From Haliea sp964022665 (GTDB lineage Bacteria > Pseudomonadota > Gammaproteobacteria > Pseudomonadales > Halieaceae), in NCBI GenBank assembly GCA_964022665.1, contig CAXIDF010000005.1:98056-162055 (forward strand): a stretch of 64,000 nucleotides of DNA, read 5' to 3'. Below are positions 1 through 9,529 of the stretch, in pieces (the first letter of the stretch is position 1; each line of letters opens with the position of its first letter). The notes below the pieces were generated by a model, which saw only the letters and a list, made by a program, of their open reading frames with translations, did not search any database and was not told where the DNA came from. Made by a program: the position numbers and the translations under genes.

Positions 1-2079
1 AGCCTGCAGCAAACCCCAATTGCAGTGAGTGCCTATTCAGACGAGGTCTTACGCGAAATAGGCGTCGACACGCTGGTGTCCTTGTCCACGTTCACGCCGA
101 ACCTGCAGATGCAGCGAGCTGCCGGCGGCGACAGTTCACTTGTGGCATGTATGCGCGGTCTTTGCCGCACTGACGACATCATCACCGAGGAGCCCATGGT
201 CGGCACCTATGTGGATGGTTTTTACATCGCGCGCATGCAAGGTGCCTTCTTCGACCTGTTGGATGTTCAGCAGATCGAGATTTTGCGTGGCCCGCAGGGC
301 ACCCTGTTTGGAAAGAATACCGCGGGCGGTGCGATCAACATAACCACGGTCAGACCCGCAGACGACTTCGAGGGCTATGTGGTTGGAAACCTTGGCAGCG
401 ACTCGCTGTACGGTGGCAAGTTCAGCGTGAATGCGCCTATCGCGGACGGTCTGGCGGCCCGAATCAGCTACGGGCAGCAGAAGCGGGACGGCCTGATTGA
501 GAACACGGCCTTCTCGGATTTCAACGACAAGGACTACCAAACCGTGCGTATCGCGTTGGCCGCGGATGTGGGCGACCGGCTGAGCGTTGACTATACCTTT
601 GACTGGTTTGATGCCGACCAGACGCCGAATGGTTGGCAGCCCACGCTGATTCAGTCAGGTCTGGAAGTTGTATTCCCGGGTATTTCAGAAACCAGCGATC
701 CCGGACTTGACCGGCGTGTGGCCAGTCCAGAAGAGGTTTTTGACAAAACCACGCAGACTTTCAATGGCCTGACGCTGGCTTTTGATGTGGGTGATCTCGG
801 GCCGATCGACGACCTTACCATCAAATCGCTGACAGGATATCGGAGCACGGAACTCAGCAGCTTCCGTACCATGGTTCCCTATTACTTTATTTCTGGTCCG
901 CTCGCTCAGGACTACGATTTCTTTACCCAGGAGTTTCAATTTCTCGGAACGGCACTTGATGATCGCCTGAATATTGTTTCCGGCATTTTTGTCAGCTCTG
1001 ACGAGGGCTTTTATCAGCTTCAGCAGCAGTTCGGTTCAGCGGACCCCAATACGGTTATCACACTGGAAACCGAGACGGATACCTGGGCCGCATACGCGGA
1101 GCTGGCTTATCAGGTGAGTGACAGGTGGAATGCATCGCTGGGTCTTCGCTATTCGGAGGAGGAAAAGAAAGTTGATTCGTCGATTTTCTTCCCATCAACC
1201 GGTGGCACCTTGCCGGTCAGCGAGCTGGCGCCAGAGAACGAATTCGATACGGACAACCTGTCTCCGCGCGTAACGCTGAGCTACGAAGCGACCGATACCA
1301 TGATGCTCTATGCCGCCTACGCTGTGGGATTCAAAAGCGGTGGCCTCAATGGGCGAGCGACCGCTGTTGAGAACTTCGTGGTTTATGACGATGCAGAAAT
1401 TACAAGTTACGAACTGGGTGTTAAATCTGACCTGTTCGACAGCCGGTTGAGGTTGAATGTAGCGGCTTTCTACCAGGAACTCGAGGACTGGCAAGTACAG
1501 GTTAACAGTATCGACCCGGTAAACTTTACCTTCCTGACCCGGATAGAAAATGCCGCCGGGGCAAACATGACCGGCGTGGAACTTGAGGCAACCTGGGTTG
1601 TAAGTGAGTCTTTCCAGATCAACGGATCCCTGGGCTGGATAGACCCGGAGTACGATAGCTACCTGAGTCAGGACTTCACGACCCTTGAGTTTATTGACGT
1701 CGCGGAAATCTACAACTTCCAGTTTACCCCTGACTGGTCCGGCAACCTTACCGCAAGATATGAGGCCCAGCTTGGCGAGTTCGGGGTCCTTCTCGCTCGA
1801 GTCGATTGGTCATACGTCGATAGTCAGTACTTCCAGGTGGCGCCGTCACCACTCATTGAAGGCGACGATTACACAATTCTGGATGCCAGACTGGAGTTGA
1901 AAGAAGCCTTTGGTTCTTCTCTGAGCGTCGCGCTCTGGGGCAAGAACCTGGGAGATGAAGAATACCGCACAGGTGGTTTTGATGTGCCGAACTTCGGTAT
2001 CAATCCACCCGATGGGCTGTATGCGAATAGCTGGGGCAATACTCGCACCTGGGGTATTGATGTTCGCTATGACTTCTAG
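1..2079 (+). CDS. TonB-dependent receptor, 5' end outside window
   Basis: Outer-membrane TonB-dependent receptor that would import a substrate bound at the cell surface. The frame is open from base 1 and reads as plug domain immediately (SLQQTPIAVSAYSDEVL), so the GTG at 25 is not the start and the true start lies upstream. The plug carries the IEILRGPQGTLFGKNTAGGA motif near residue 105. The barrel follows and ends in the usual aromatic-terminated strand (DVRYDF). The barrel repeats resemble the FecA/FyuA-like receptors common in marine gammaproteobacterial catabolic clusters. Its stop overlaps the next gene by 11 bases, so the two are probably co-translated. The substrate cannot be read from sequence, but the downstream oxidoreductases suggest a catabolised organic compound rather than iron. 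Confidence 0.93.
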   Translation, partial: SLQQTPIAVSAYSDEVLREIGVDTLVSLSTFTPNLQMQRAAGGDSSLVACMRGLCRTDDIITEEPMVGTYVDGFYIARMQGAFFDLLDVQQIEILRGPQGTLFGKNTAGGAINITTVRPADDFEGYVVGNLGSDSLYGGKFSVNAPIADGLAARISYGQQKRDGLIENTAFSDFNDKDYQTVRIALAADVGDRLSVDYTFDWFDADQTPNGWQPTLIQSGLEVVFPGISETSDPGLDRRVASPEEVFDKTTQTFNGLTLAFDVGDLGPIDDLTIKSLTGYRSTELSSFRTMVPYYFISGPLAQDYDFFTQEFQFLGTALDDRLNIVSGIFVSSDEGFYQLQQQFGSADPNTVITLETETDTWAAYAELAYQVSDRWNASLGLRYSEEEKKVDSSIFFPSTGGTLPVSELAPENEFDTDNLSPRVTLSYEATDTMMLYAAYAVGFKSGGLNGRATAVENFVVYDDAEITSYELGVKSDLFDSRLRLNVAAFYQELEDWQVQVNSIDPVNFTFLTRIENAAGANMTGVELEATWVVSESFQINGSLGWIDPEYDSYLSQDFTTLEFIDVAEIYNFQFTPDWSGNLTARYEAQLGEFGVLLARVDWSYVDSQYFQVAPSPLIEGDDYTILDARLELKEAFGSSLSVALWGKNLGDEEYRTGGFDVPNFGINPPDGLYANSWGNTRTWGIDVRYDF

Positions 2080-3325
2080 GAAGGCGGTTTGGCTATTGTG
2101 TGTCCTCGCCTCGGCAGGGGTGTCCGCTGCCGATGGCCTGCAGGAGCCCTGGAAGAATTTTACTGAGGATCTGCAGCAGGTTGGGGCGCGGATGCAGGCC
2201 CGCTTGCCGGAACGGCTACGCGACGACCCTCAGGTTCAGCTGGAGGCCGGCACACTGATTCTTCAGGCGACGGCGCGAGAGGTGCTGGAGGCGCTGGGGG
2301 CCGACGAGTCACACCCCGTGTTCTTACCATCGCTGGGTGCCGTCATGAACATCTTCCAACCGAATGCGGATACGGTCTACCTGAATGCGAACGTAGACGA
2401 CCACGGCACCTACCGGCTCCGGGGGCAGAGCGGAAGCGTGCGCGTGATTAAAATGGCACAGTTTCGCGCGTTGGCGGACGAGGTGGCGTTTGAAGAGGGT
2501 CCCTCTTCGTTTCAGGCGCTTTCCTACAATGATTTCAACGACCTCAGCATCGATGATCAGGGCCGCTTCGACGTACTGCTCAGTCGCAAACGGCCACAGG
2601 GTTATAGTGGAGATTGGTGGGAGCTGCAACCGGGTACGGGGTTTCTGATGATTCGGCAGATGTCCTCGGACTGGGCGAATGAAAGAGATTGGCGAGTTGC
2701 CATAGAGCGCCTGGACACCGGGGTACAACGTGACCGGCCTGGTGCCGCAGAGCTTGAGGCGCGCTTGAGCAAGCTTTCCCGGCGCATCGGCGATGTCGCA
2801 CTGTCGCTCGTCACCCACGTGGAGGACATGCGAAAGGCCGGTTACCTCAACCGCTTGCGGATAATGCATACGCCCGGCTCATTGGAGGGTCAGTTTTATT
2901 ATGAGGGGGCCTACGAGATTAATGCCAGTGAGGCGCTTGTTGTGGAAGCCAGGGTGCCCGAGGACTGCGTCTACTGGTCGGCGATTCTCACGAATGACAT
3001 ATATCAGACTATCGACTGGACGAATAACCAGAGCAGTTTAAACGATGCCCAGGCACACGTAGATGCGGACGGGGTGGTGCGTTTCGTGCTGTCATTGGAT
3101 GATCCCGGTGTGCATAACTGGCTGGACCCCGCGGGTCACGCTTCAGGTGCGTTTCAGGGCCGCTGGACTGGCTGCAGCAGTACACTGATCCCAGAAGTGA
3201 CGAAGGTGGCGCTCGCCGACCTCGATGACTTTTTGCCGGCTGATACGGTGCGCGTTACCGCAGCGGAACGGGAGGCTGCTATTCGTGAGCGCCGTATGCA
3301 TTTCCAGATGCGTCCTTTGTGGTAA
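2069..3325 (+). CDS. Exported DUF1214-like protein
   Basis: A protein of about 418 residues with a Sec signal peptide (MTSRKAVWLLCVLASAGVSA) and no other membrane segment, so probably periplasmic. The region NIFQPNADTVYLNANVDDHG, together with the C-terminal W-rich part that includes NDIYQTIDWTNNQSSLN, resembles the DUF1254/DUF1214 family, whose biochemical role is not established. I chose the ATG at 2069 because it overlaps the receptor stop and puts the signal peptide at the N terminus; the longer frame from 1955 would only read through the receptor gene. Its place between a receptor and a transporter suggests a role in handling the imported substrate, which is inference. Confidence 0.7.
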   Translation: MTSRKAVWLLCVLASAGVSAADGLQEPWKNFTEDLQQVGARMQARLPERLRDDPQVQLEAGTLILQATAREVLEALGADESHPVFLPSLGAVMNIFQPNADTVYLNANVDDHGTYRLRGQSGSVRVIKMAQFRALADEVAFEEGPSSFQALSYNDFNDLSIDDQGRFDVLLSRKRPQGYSGDWWELQPGTGFLMIRQMSSDWANERDWRVAIERLDTGVQRDRPGAAELEARLSKLSRRIGDVALSLVTHVEDMRKAGYLNRLRIMHTPGSLEGQFYYEGAYEINASEALVVEARVPEDCVYWSAILTNDIYQTIDWTNNQSSLNDAQAHVDADGVVRFVLSLDDPGVHNWLDPAGHASGAFQGRWTGCSSTLIPEVTKVALADLDDFLPADTVRVTAAEREAAIRERRMHFQMRPLW

Positions 3326-3371
3326 GGGCGCCCGCGCGGTTCGCGTAAGGACGCCCTCTGAGATAACACCA

Positions 3372-4652
3372 ATGCGAACAGTTAGCGAAGTCAAGTCAAC
3401 GTCAATTTTTTATGGCTGGTGGCTGGTGTTGGTCTGTCTACTGGTACAAGCGGTGGCAGCCGGCATCTCCATTTATTTCTACAGCCTGCTTGCCGGCGAG
3501 GTGGAGCGGGAGTTCTCCTCAGGTCGCGCTTTGGTGATGCTCGGGCTTACGGGAAGCGCCATCACGACAAGCCTGCTGGCGCCGAAAATGGGCGATTGGC
3601 TGGACCGTCACTCTATCCGTCTGATCGTAAGTTGCAGTGCGATTGTCATGGGCACCGGTTTCTTCGCCATGTCATATACCCCTACCGTCTGGGGCTTCAT
3701 TGCCAGCTACGCCGTACTGGTCGCCGCAGGAACAGTGACCCTGAGTATGTTGTTTGCGCCGGTATTGCTGTCGCGTTGGTTTCTGCGTCAGCGCGGCCTG
3801 GCTATCGGCATTGCAGCGCTTGGCACGCAGCTGGGTGGCTTCGTTGTGCCGCCCCTGATTACGCTGGTTATTGAGGCCTACGATTGGCGCATAGCGGTGC
3901 GTGCTGTTGGCCTTACCGTGGCGGTGTTGATTCCTCTCCTGTCGTGGCGAACGATTATTGATCGGCCGCAAATGATTGGCTTCGGACCAGACGGGGATGA
4001 TCCGTCGAAAGCGGAGCTCGCCGCCGATACTGACTCACCGCGGCTGGCATCCGGTTTGTCGACGATACTGCGCGATCGGAGTTTCTGGCTGGCGGGTTTC
4101 GGTATCGCGGTCATGGTCGCGATGTTTACCACGGTGCTCGCCAATATTGCCTTCTTCGCGCTCGACAGGGGTGCCGACCGCGATCAGGCGGCCTGGCTGG
4201 TTTCCCTGTATGCCCTTGTGGGGATCGTGTTCAGCCCCCTTGTGGGGCGCTTCTGTGATCAGTTGGATATTCGGGTGGTTTTTGCGGGGCTCCTCAGCAT
4301 CAATATCGTTGCGCTGCTACTTTTGCGTGGCGCGCAAGACTACCAGGATCTGGTATACGCGACGGCGTTGGTTGCAGTGAGCGGTGGTGGCTTTATGCCC
4401 TTTTGGGGCGCGATGATCGGGCGACTGTTTCCCTTGCCACAGTACGGTACGGTCATGGGCGCCATGACCCTCTTTGCGATCAGCGCCTCCTCGCTGGCAC
4501 CTGTCCTCTCTGGCGTGCTGTTTGACGCTACAGGTGATTATCAGGTGCTGTTGTTGGCTCTGACGCTGTTGATGGTGGTGGCGCTGTTATGTGTGCCTCT
4601 GATCCGGCCTGGCCAGAAAGCTTCGGGAGCAGCTCAATATGGTGGCGCGTAA
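3372..4652 (+). CDS. MFS transporter, 12-helix type
   Basis: Inner-membrane major facilitator of about 426 residues with two groups of hydrophobic helices and a central cytoplasmic loop (about residues 190-215, FGPDGDDPSKAELAADTDS). The region after helix 2 (GLTGSAITTSLLAPKMGDWLDR) fits the MFS A-motif position, and FYGWWLVLVCLLVQA forms helix 1, as in the monocarboxylate/oxalate-formate antiporter-like group. The ATG at 3372 is chosen because the residues before it (frame open from 3225) are unlike a membrane protein N terminus and overlap the previous gene. It overlaps the molybdopterin gene by 14 bases. It probably moves the cluster substrate across the inner membrane. Confidence 0.85.
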   Translation: MRTVSEVKSTSIFYGWWLVLVCLLVQAVAAGISIYFYSLLAGEVEREFSSGRALVMLGLTGSAITTSLLAPKMGDWLDRHSIRLIVSCSAIVMGTGFFAMSYTPTVWGFIASYAVLVAAGTVTLSMLFAPVLLSRWFLRQRGLAIGIAALGTQLGGFVVPPLITLVIEAYDWRIAVRAVGLTVAVLIPLLSWRTIIDRPQMIGFGPDGDDPSKAELAADTDSPRLASGLSTILRDRSFWLAGFGIAVMVAMFTTVLANIAFFALDRGADRDQAAWLVSLYALVGIVFSPLVGRFCDQLDIRVVFAGLLSINIVALLLLRGAQDYQDLVYATALVAVSGGGFMPFWGAMIGRLFPLPQYGTVMGAMTLFAISASSLAPVLSGVLFDATGDYQVLLLALTLLMVVALLCVPLIRPGQKASGAAQYGGA

Positions 4653-6765
4653 AGCACAGTCCTTCTGTCGTCTTTGCATGGGGCACTGCGGGGTCAGGGT
4701 TGCGGTCGACGCGGACGACCGGGTGGTCAGCATCGATGCGGACCGGGACGACCCGTTTACCCTGGGCTACGCCTGCTTCAAGGGCTTGCAGTCAGGTGCT
4801 GCTCACAACAGCCCCGACCGTATTCTACGCCCGCTCAAACGACAACCCGATGGCAGCTTCGAGCCTATCAGCATTGAGCAGGCGCTAGACGAAATTGCTG
4901 CAAGGTTGCAGCCTGTTCTGAAACACCACGGCCCCGCTGCAATCGGTGGCTACAAGGGTGGCGGGGCGTTCTTCACTTCATCTTCCCTGATGATGTTGAA
5001 CGATTGGCTGCGGGCGTTGGGGTCTCCCAAAGCCTTTTCGACCGTGACTATCGACCAGTCCGCGAAGTACGTTACGGCCGGGCGGCTGGGGGTGTGGCCT
5101 GCCGGCAGGGATCCGTTCCACAGAGGCGAGGTGTTCCTGATAGTGGGCGGAAATCCACTGGTTTCCATTTCGACCGTCGGCTTCGATACCCGCAATCCGG
5201 CAAAGCGCCTGAAGCAGGCGCAGCAGCGGGGGATGAAACTGATCGTGATCGATCCGCGGCGTACAGAAACCGCTCGCAACGCCGATATCTTCCTGCAGCC
5301 AAGGCCGGGTGAGGACGCGATGCTACTGGCCGGCATGCTGAGGCTGATTCTGGAGAATAACTGGCATGATCAGGCCTTTTGTGCGCGTTACGTATCCGAT
5401 CTGGACGCACTGCGAACCAGCCTAGAGCCGTTTACGCTCGACCATGTGGCGCGCCGGGCCGGCGTTCCTGCCCAGCAGATCGTGGAGGCAACTGAACTGT
5501 TTGCGCTGCAGAGCAACCGTGGTGCGGCTACCAGCGCGACCGGGCCGGATATGTCACCTCATTCCAATCTGGCTGAACACCTTGTAGAGCTGTTGAACGT
5601 TGTCTGCGGGCGTTTCATCCGTGAAGGCGAAGAAGTTCCTAACCCCGGCGCCATTTTACCGCGCTGGCCGCGCAAGGCGGAAGTTATCCCTGCGCAGCGG
5701 TGGTGGGACGAGGGCTATCACAGCCGGTTCGGGTTTGGGCTACTGGATGGCGAACTACCTACCGGGTCCCTGCTGGATGAAATACTGGAGCCGGGCGCCG
5801 ACCGCTTGCGGGCGCTGCTGGTACATGGCGGTAACCCAGCGCTTGCCATGCCCGATCACCGTCGTACGGCGGAAGCGTTGGGCAGCCTTGACCTTCTGGT
5901 TTGTATCGACCATCGCATGACTGCCACCGCGGAGCTTGCACACTACATATTGCCGCCGACCCTGCAGTACGAAAGGTCGGATCTACCCATGTTCATTTAT
6001 GAGGCGCTGCTTTTCCCCGAGCCCTTTACACGTTACACCCCAGCCGTGGCGAGCCCCCCGCAGGGCTCGGAGGTGTGCGATGACTGGTATTACTTTTGGG
6101 GCCTGGCGCAACGGCTCAACCTGGAGCTATGTTACTGGGGACAGCCGTTGGACATGACCACGCCACCTACCACCGATGAGTTGTTGCAGATCGCGGCGCA
6201 ACGTTGCCCGCTTTCACTGGAGGAGATTGCTGCGCATCCGCATGGCGTCGTGCTGGACGGCCCAGCGGTGCTTGTACAGCCGGCCGATTCGGCGGTACCT
6301 GGGGGCTTTACAACAATGCCGGAGGATGTGGCGAGGGAGCTCTCCGTCATGCTGCTGACTGAGGAGGATGACAATGAGTTCCCCTATCGTCTGGCAGCGC
6401 GTCGTGAACGTGACGCACTCAATTCAGCCTGCAAGGACCTGCCCGCCATAAAGAAGCGTCTGCCCTTCAATCCTGCTTACATGAATCCGGCTGACATGGC
6501 GCGGGAACGTATACAAGACGATGAGCGGGTCGTTATCGAGTCGCGCCATGGCGCGCTGGAGGCTCTGGCCAGGGCGGATCCGGATTTGCGGAGTGGCGTG
6601 GTCTCGATCACCCATGGCTTTGGAAGCCTGCCGGGGGGGCGGCAAGAGGGTGCTAGTGCGGGGGTCTCCACCAATCTGTTGACCAGCAGCGTGCATGATC
6701 GTCAGGCCATAAATGCCATGCCGCGTTTGAGTGGGATTCCAGTCAGTGTGCGCAAGGGGAACTGA
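4639..6765 (+). CDS. Molybdopterin oxidoreductase with N-terminal 4Fe-4S site
   Basis: Member of the DMSO-reductase/formate-dehydrogenase superfamily (bis-MGD cofactor), 708 residues. Cys10, Cys13, Cys17 and Cys46 form the C-x2-C-x3-C-x28-C cluster of the Molybdop_Fe4S4 domain. The molybdopterin domain follows, and a molydop-binding domain closes the protein (about residues 580-705). There is no twin-arginine signal, so it is probably cytoplasmic. Where FdhF-type enzymes carry the Sec/Cys metal ligand, this protein reads TIDQSAKYVTAG (about 139-150), with no Cys or Sec. No dedicated iron-sulfur or membrane subunit gene lies nearby, so the electron partner is unknown. It is translationally overlapped with the MFS gene. 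Confidence 0.88.
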   Translation: MVARKAQSFCRLCMGHCGVRVAVDADDRVVSIDADRDDPFTLGYACFKGLQSGAAHNSPDRILRPLKRQPDGSFEPISIEQALDEIAARLQPVLKHHGPAAIGGYKGGGAFFTSSSLMMLNDWLRALGSPKAFSTVTIDQSAKYVTAGRLGVWPAGRDPFHRGEVFLIVGGNPLVSISTVGFDTRNPAKRLKQAQQRGMKLIVIDPRRTETARNADIFLQPRPGEDAMLLAGMLRLILENNWHDQAFCARYVSDLDALRTSLEPFTLDHVARRAGVPAQQIVEATELFALQSNRGAATSATGPDMSPHSNLAEHLVELLNVVCGRFIREGEEVPNPGAILPRWPRKAEVIPAQRWWDEGYHSRFGFGLLDGELPTGSLLDEILEPGADRLRALLVHGGNPALAMPDHRRTAEALGSLDLLVCIDHRMTATAELAHYILPPTLQYERSDLPMFIYEALLFPEPFTRYTPAVASPPQGSEVCDDWYYFWGLAQRLNLELCYWGQPLDMTTPPTTDELLQIAAQRCPLSLEEIAAHPHGVVLDGPAVLVQPADSAVPGGFTTMPEDVARELSVMLLTEEDDNEFPYRLAARRERDALNSACKDLPAIKKRLPFNPAYMNPADMARERIQDDERVVIESRHGALEALARADPDLRSGVVSITHGFGSLPGGRQEGASAGVSTNLLTSSVHDRQAINAMPRLSGIPVSVRKGN

Positions 6766-6872
6766 TCCGCGTGCGCCCGCGAATCCAATCCTGCGCGCTG
6801 CATAACGTATACGGACGATTTTTTTCAAGCCAGCACCACAGTTCACTGTATTAACCAGTTCAGGAGTTCTGC

Positions 6873-8378
6873 ATGAGCCAACAACTACCACCGGGAAAAA
6901 TTCGTTCATTTGAGTCTGTTGATGATTTTTTTGCCAGCACTGACGTCCTGGTCTGTGGATATGGTGGTGCGGGCGCTTCAGCAGCACTGGAGGCCGCATC
7001 GCACGGCGCACGCGTACTGGTGGTTGAGCGCGCCAGCGCAGGCGGGGGCTCAACCGCCATGTCCAGCTGCGAAATGTATCTGGGTGGCAGTGGTGGCACC
7101 GCACTGCAGAAAGAACTCGGTTTGGAAGACAGCACTGAAAACATGATTGCCTACCTCACCGAGGCGCTTGGCGAGTACGGGGATGCCGAGAAAATTCGTA
7201 TCTATGCCGAGGGGGCGGCCGCACACTTTGACTGGGCGGAATCGCTCGGTGTCAGCTACAAGCGTGCCGCATTTCTGGAGCGCACCGTGGTGCCACTGAC
7301 CGATGAATCGCTGCTCTACACGGGGAATGAAAAAGCGCATCCTTTCAACAAGGTGGCGACCCCGATACCCCGTGGCCACGTGCCGTCCAAGGAAGGCGAT
7401 GAGGGGGGCAAGATCTTTATGGACGCCCTGATGCAGCACGTTGTAGACGCAGGCGTGGATATTCTGCACGACACCCGTGTTACAGCGTTGCTCACCGACG
7501 AGCAGGGGCGTGTTCGCGGTGCCATGGTCCGACATGAGAACCGTGACGTGGCAATTCGGGCAGAGCGGGCGGTCATCCTGACCACGGGCGGCTTTGTGAT
7601 GAATGAAGCAATGACCAGGCGCTACATGCCGGAAGTACATTCCTACGCTGTGCCCTACGGTAACACCTACGACATGGGCGACGGGATTGTTCTGGGTATG
7701 GCCGCGGGGGGCATCACCATCAACATGGAGCAGGCATTCTTGTCGTTTCCTTTGTACCCGCCGGCAAAGCTTACCTACGGCATACTCCTGAACGAGTTGG
7801 GCCAGCGTTACATCAATGAAGATACGTACCTCGCTCGACTCGCCTGGTACTCCTGCCAGCAGCCCCGGAAGCGTTTCTACTTGCTTGTACAGAACGAGGA
7901 TTTCGAGCCCTCCGACTACCTTGAGCGGCCACGGCTGGTGGCGACTGGCGACACGATTGCAGAGCTCGCTGCCGAGGCACCGTTCCCTGAAGGTGCGCTT
8001 GAGCAAACGGTCAACTATTTCAATTCGCATGCGGCAACGGGGAAAGATCCCTTGTTGCACAAGACGGCGGAGTGGCTGAAGCCGCTCACGGAAGGCCCCT
8101 TCGCGCTGGTGGAATACTCAGCCGAGGAGATGCGGGCAGTGATCATGCCCGGTACTGTGGGCCCGCTCATGTTCACGCTGGGCGGCCTGCAGACCCGCCC
8201 TTCGGGTGAAGTGCTGAACATCGACGGTGAAGCGATTCCCGGCTTGTATGCCGCTGGCCGCGCGAGCGCAGGCTTGCCGCGTACGGCTCAGGGCTACGCC
8301 AGTGGGATGTCGGTGGGTGATGCCACGTTCTTTGGTCGCCTGGCAGGGCGTAGCGCGGCCCTGGCGCACTTTGACTAG
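6873..8378 (+). CDS. FAD-dependent oxidoreductase (KstD/FrdA flavoprotein type)
   Basis: A 501-residue FAD_binding_2 protein. The dinucleotide-binding motif GYGGAGASAALEAA sits at residues 29-42, followed by VVERASAGGGSTAMSS. The C terminus has the second FAD contact (GLYAAGRASAGLPRTAQGYASG). The family includes 3-ketosteroid delta1-dehydrogenase, fumarate reductase and urocanate reductase; the exact substrate is not determinable here. There is no heme domain or export signal. A CAGGAG ribosome-binding site ends about 7 bases before the ATG at 6873. It follows the molybdopterin gene after about 107 bases and overlaps the next gene, so the cluster continues as one unit. Confidence 0.88.
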   Translation: MSQQLPPGKIRSFESVDDFFASTDVLVCGYGGAGASAALEAASHGARVLVVERASAGGGSTAMSSCEMYLGGSGGTALQKELGLEDSTENMIAYLTEALGEYGDAEKIRIYAEGAAAHFDWAESLGVSYKRAAFLERTVVPLTDESLLYTGNEKAHPFNKVATPIPRGHVPSKEGDEGGKIFMDALMQHVVDAGVDILHDTRVTALLTDEQGRVRGAMVRHENRDVAIRAERAVILTTGGFVMNEAMTRRYMPEVHSYAVPYGNTYDMGDGIVLGMAAGGITINMEQAFLSFPLYPPAKLTYGILLNELGQRYINEDTYLARLAWYSCQQPRKRFYLLVQNEDFEPSDYLERPRLVATGDTIAELAAEAPFPEGALEQTVNYFNSHAATGKDPLLHKTAEWLKPLTEGPFALVEYSAEEMRAVIMPGTVGPLMFTLGGLQTRPSGEVLNIDGEAIPGLYAAGRASAGLPRTAQGYASGMSVGDATFFGRLAGRSAALAHFD

Positions 8379-9459
8379 TCACTACGACCTTATCGTCCTC
8401 GGCACCGGTGGTGTCGGCAGCGCCGCGCTCTATCACGCCGCCCGGCGCGGGCTGCGCTGCCTGGGGCTCGACCGCTTTCCGCCCGCCCATGACCGGGGCA
8501 GCTCGCACGGCGAGTCGCGGCTGATACGCCTGTCCTATTTTGAGCACGTCGATTATGTGCCGCTGCTCAAGCGCAGCTACGCACTTTGGGATCAGCTCGA
8601 TCCCACCTTGCTGCACCGTAGCGGTGTGGCGTATTTTGGTCCCGCCGATAGCGAGATTATCGAGGGCGTGCTGACGTCTGCGCGCCAGTACCAGTTGGCC
8701 GTGGACGTGCTGCCCGGCAACGCGATGCCCCAGTTCACGCCACCGGATGGTTTTACCGCGCTATACGAGGCTGATGCCGGTTGGCTGCCGGTTGAACGCT
8801 GTGTGCTGGCACACCTGGAGCAGGCGGCGGCCGGGGCAGAGCACCGCTGGGGTGAGTCCGTGGTTGATTGGCAAGCGACGGATAGCAGCGTGAGCGTGAC
8901 CACCAACCTTGGCTGTTACTGCGCCGATGCGCTGGTCGTTGCCGGAGGGGCATGGAGTTCGCGCTTACTGCACACACTTGCGCTGCCGCTCACCGTCCAA
9001 CGCAAGCATATGCATTGGTTTCCCTGCGACGACCCGCGTTATCAGAGCGGGTTCTTTTTTGACCTTCCGCACGGCCAGTTCTATGGATTCCCGGCAATGG
9101 ATGGGCGTTTGAAGGTGGCAGAGCACAGTGGTGGAGAGGTGGTGAGCGACCCGCTCGCCGCGAGCACAGCGCCAGACTCTGTGGACAGCCAGCGCATAGA
9201 AGCTTTTGTGCGTCAGCATCTACCTGGAGTAGGGGGTGAGCGTCTGGGGCATCAAACCTGTTTCTACACGCGCACACCGGATGATCACTTCATTGTTGAC
9301 CGTTATCCCGGGAGCAACAACGTTGCGTTTGCCGCTGGGTTGTCGGGGCACGGCTTCAAGTTCGCTGCGGTGCTGGGGGAGCTGCTGGTCGATCTGGCAA
9401 CCGGAGAAACATCTGCCTTCGATTACGGTTTTCTGGGTCTATCGCGCCTCAAGCCCTGA
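8371..9459 (+). CDS. Sarcosine oxidase-like flavoenzyme (MSOX/DAO family)
   Basis: FAD-dependent amine oxidase of 362 residues when started at the TTG overlapping the previous stop codon. Residues 7-17 (LIVLGTGGVGS) form the FAD fold. Cys297 in the motif TCFYTRTPDDHF aligns with the cysteine that binds FAD covalently in monomeric sarcosine oxidase and N-methyltryptophan oxidase. GLSGHGFKFAAVLGE near 323-337 is the conserved C-terminal block. An in-frame ATG at 8320 is an alternative start, but it would add residues not typical of the family. It would oxidise an N-methylated or secondary amine; the substrate is unknown. It is the last gene before the tRNA-Leu island boundary. Confidence 0.85.
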   Translation: MTSHYDLIVLGTGGVGSAALYHAARRGLRCLGLDRFPPAHDRGSSHGESRLIRLSYFEHVDYVPLLKRSYALWDQLDPTLLHRSGVAYFGPADSEIIEGVLTSARQYQLAVDVLPGNAMPQFTPPDGFTALYEADAGWLPVERCVLAHLEQAAAGAEHRWGESVVDWQATDSSVSVTTNLGCYCADALVVAGGAWSSRLLHTLALPLTVQRKHMHWFPCDDPRYQSGFFFDLPHGQFYGFPAMDGRLKVAEHSGGEVVSDPLAASTAPDSVDSQRIEAFVRQHLPGVGGERLGHQTCFYTRTPDDHFIVDRYPGSNNVAFAAGLSGHGFKFAAVLGELLVDLATGETSAFDYGFLGLSRLKP

Positions 9460-9508
9460 AACAGGGGCTCTCAGCTGAAGAAGTCATGCGGGGGAATTAC
9501 TCAAGTAT

Positions 9509-9529
9509 GATGGTGCCCAGGAGAGGACT
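9509..9529. repeat. Left attachment-site repeat (tRNA-Leu 3' end copy)
   Basis: The sequence gatggtgcccaggagagga, followed by ct, repeats the 3' end of the tRNA-Leu gene at 34477-34497 on the same strand. It lies in a gene-free stretch right after the catabolic cluster, as expected for the outer junction of an element that integrated into the tRNA gene. Homology to the tRNA stops after the ct, so the bases to the right are element DNA. Confidence 0.85.

Noticed and set aside
1955..2068. Upstream start of the DUF1214-like gene at 1955
   Set aside because: It would lie inside the receptor gene and place 38 residues before a normal signal peptide.
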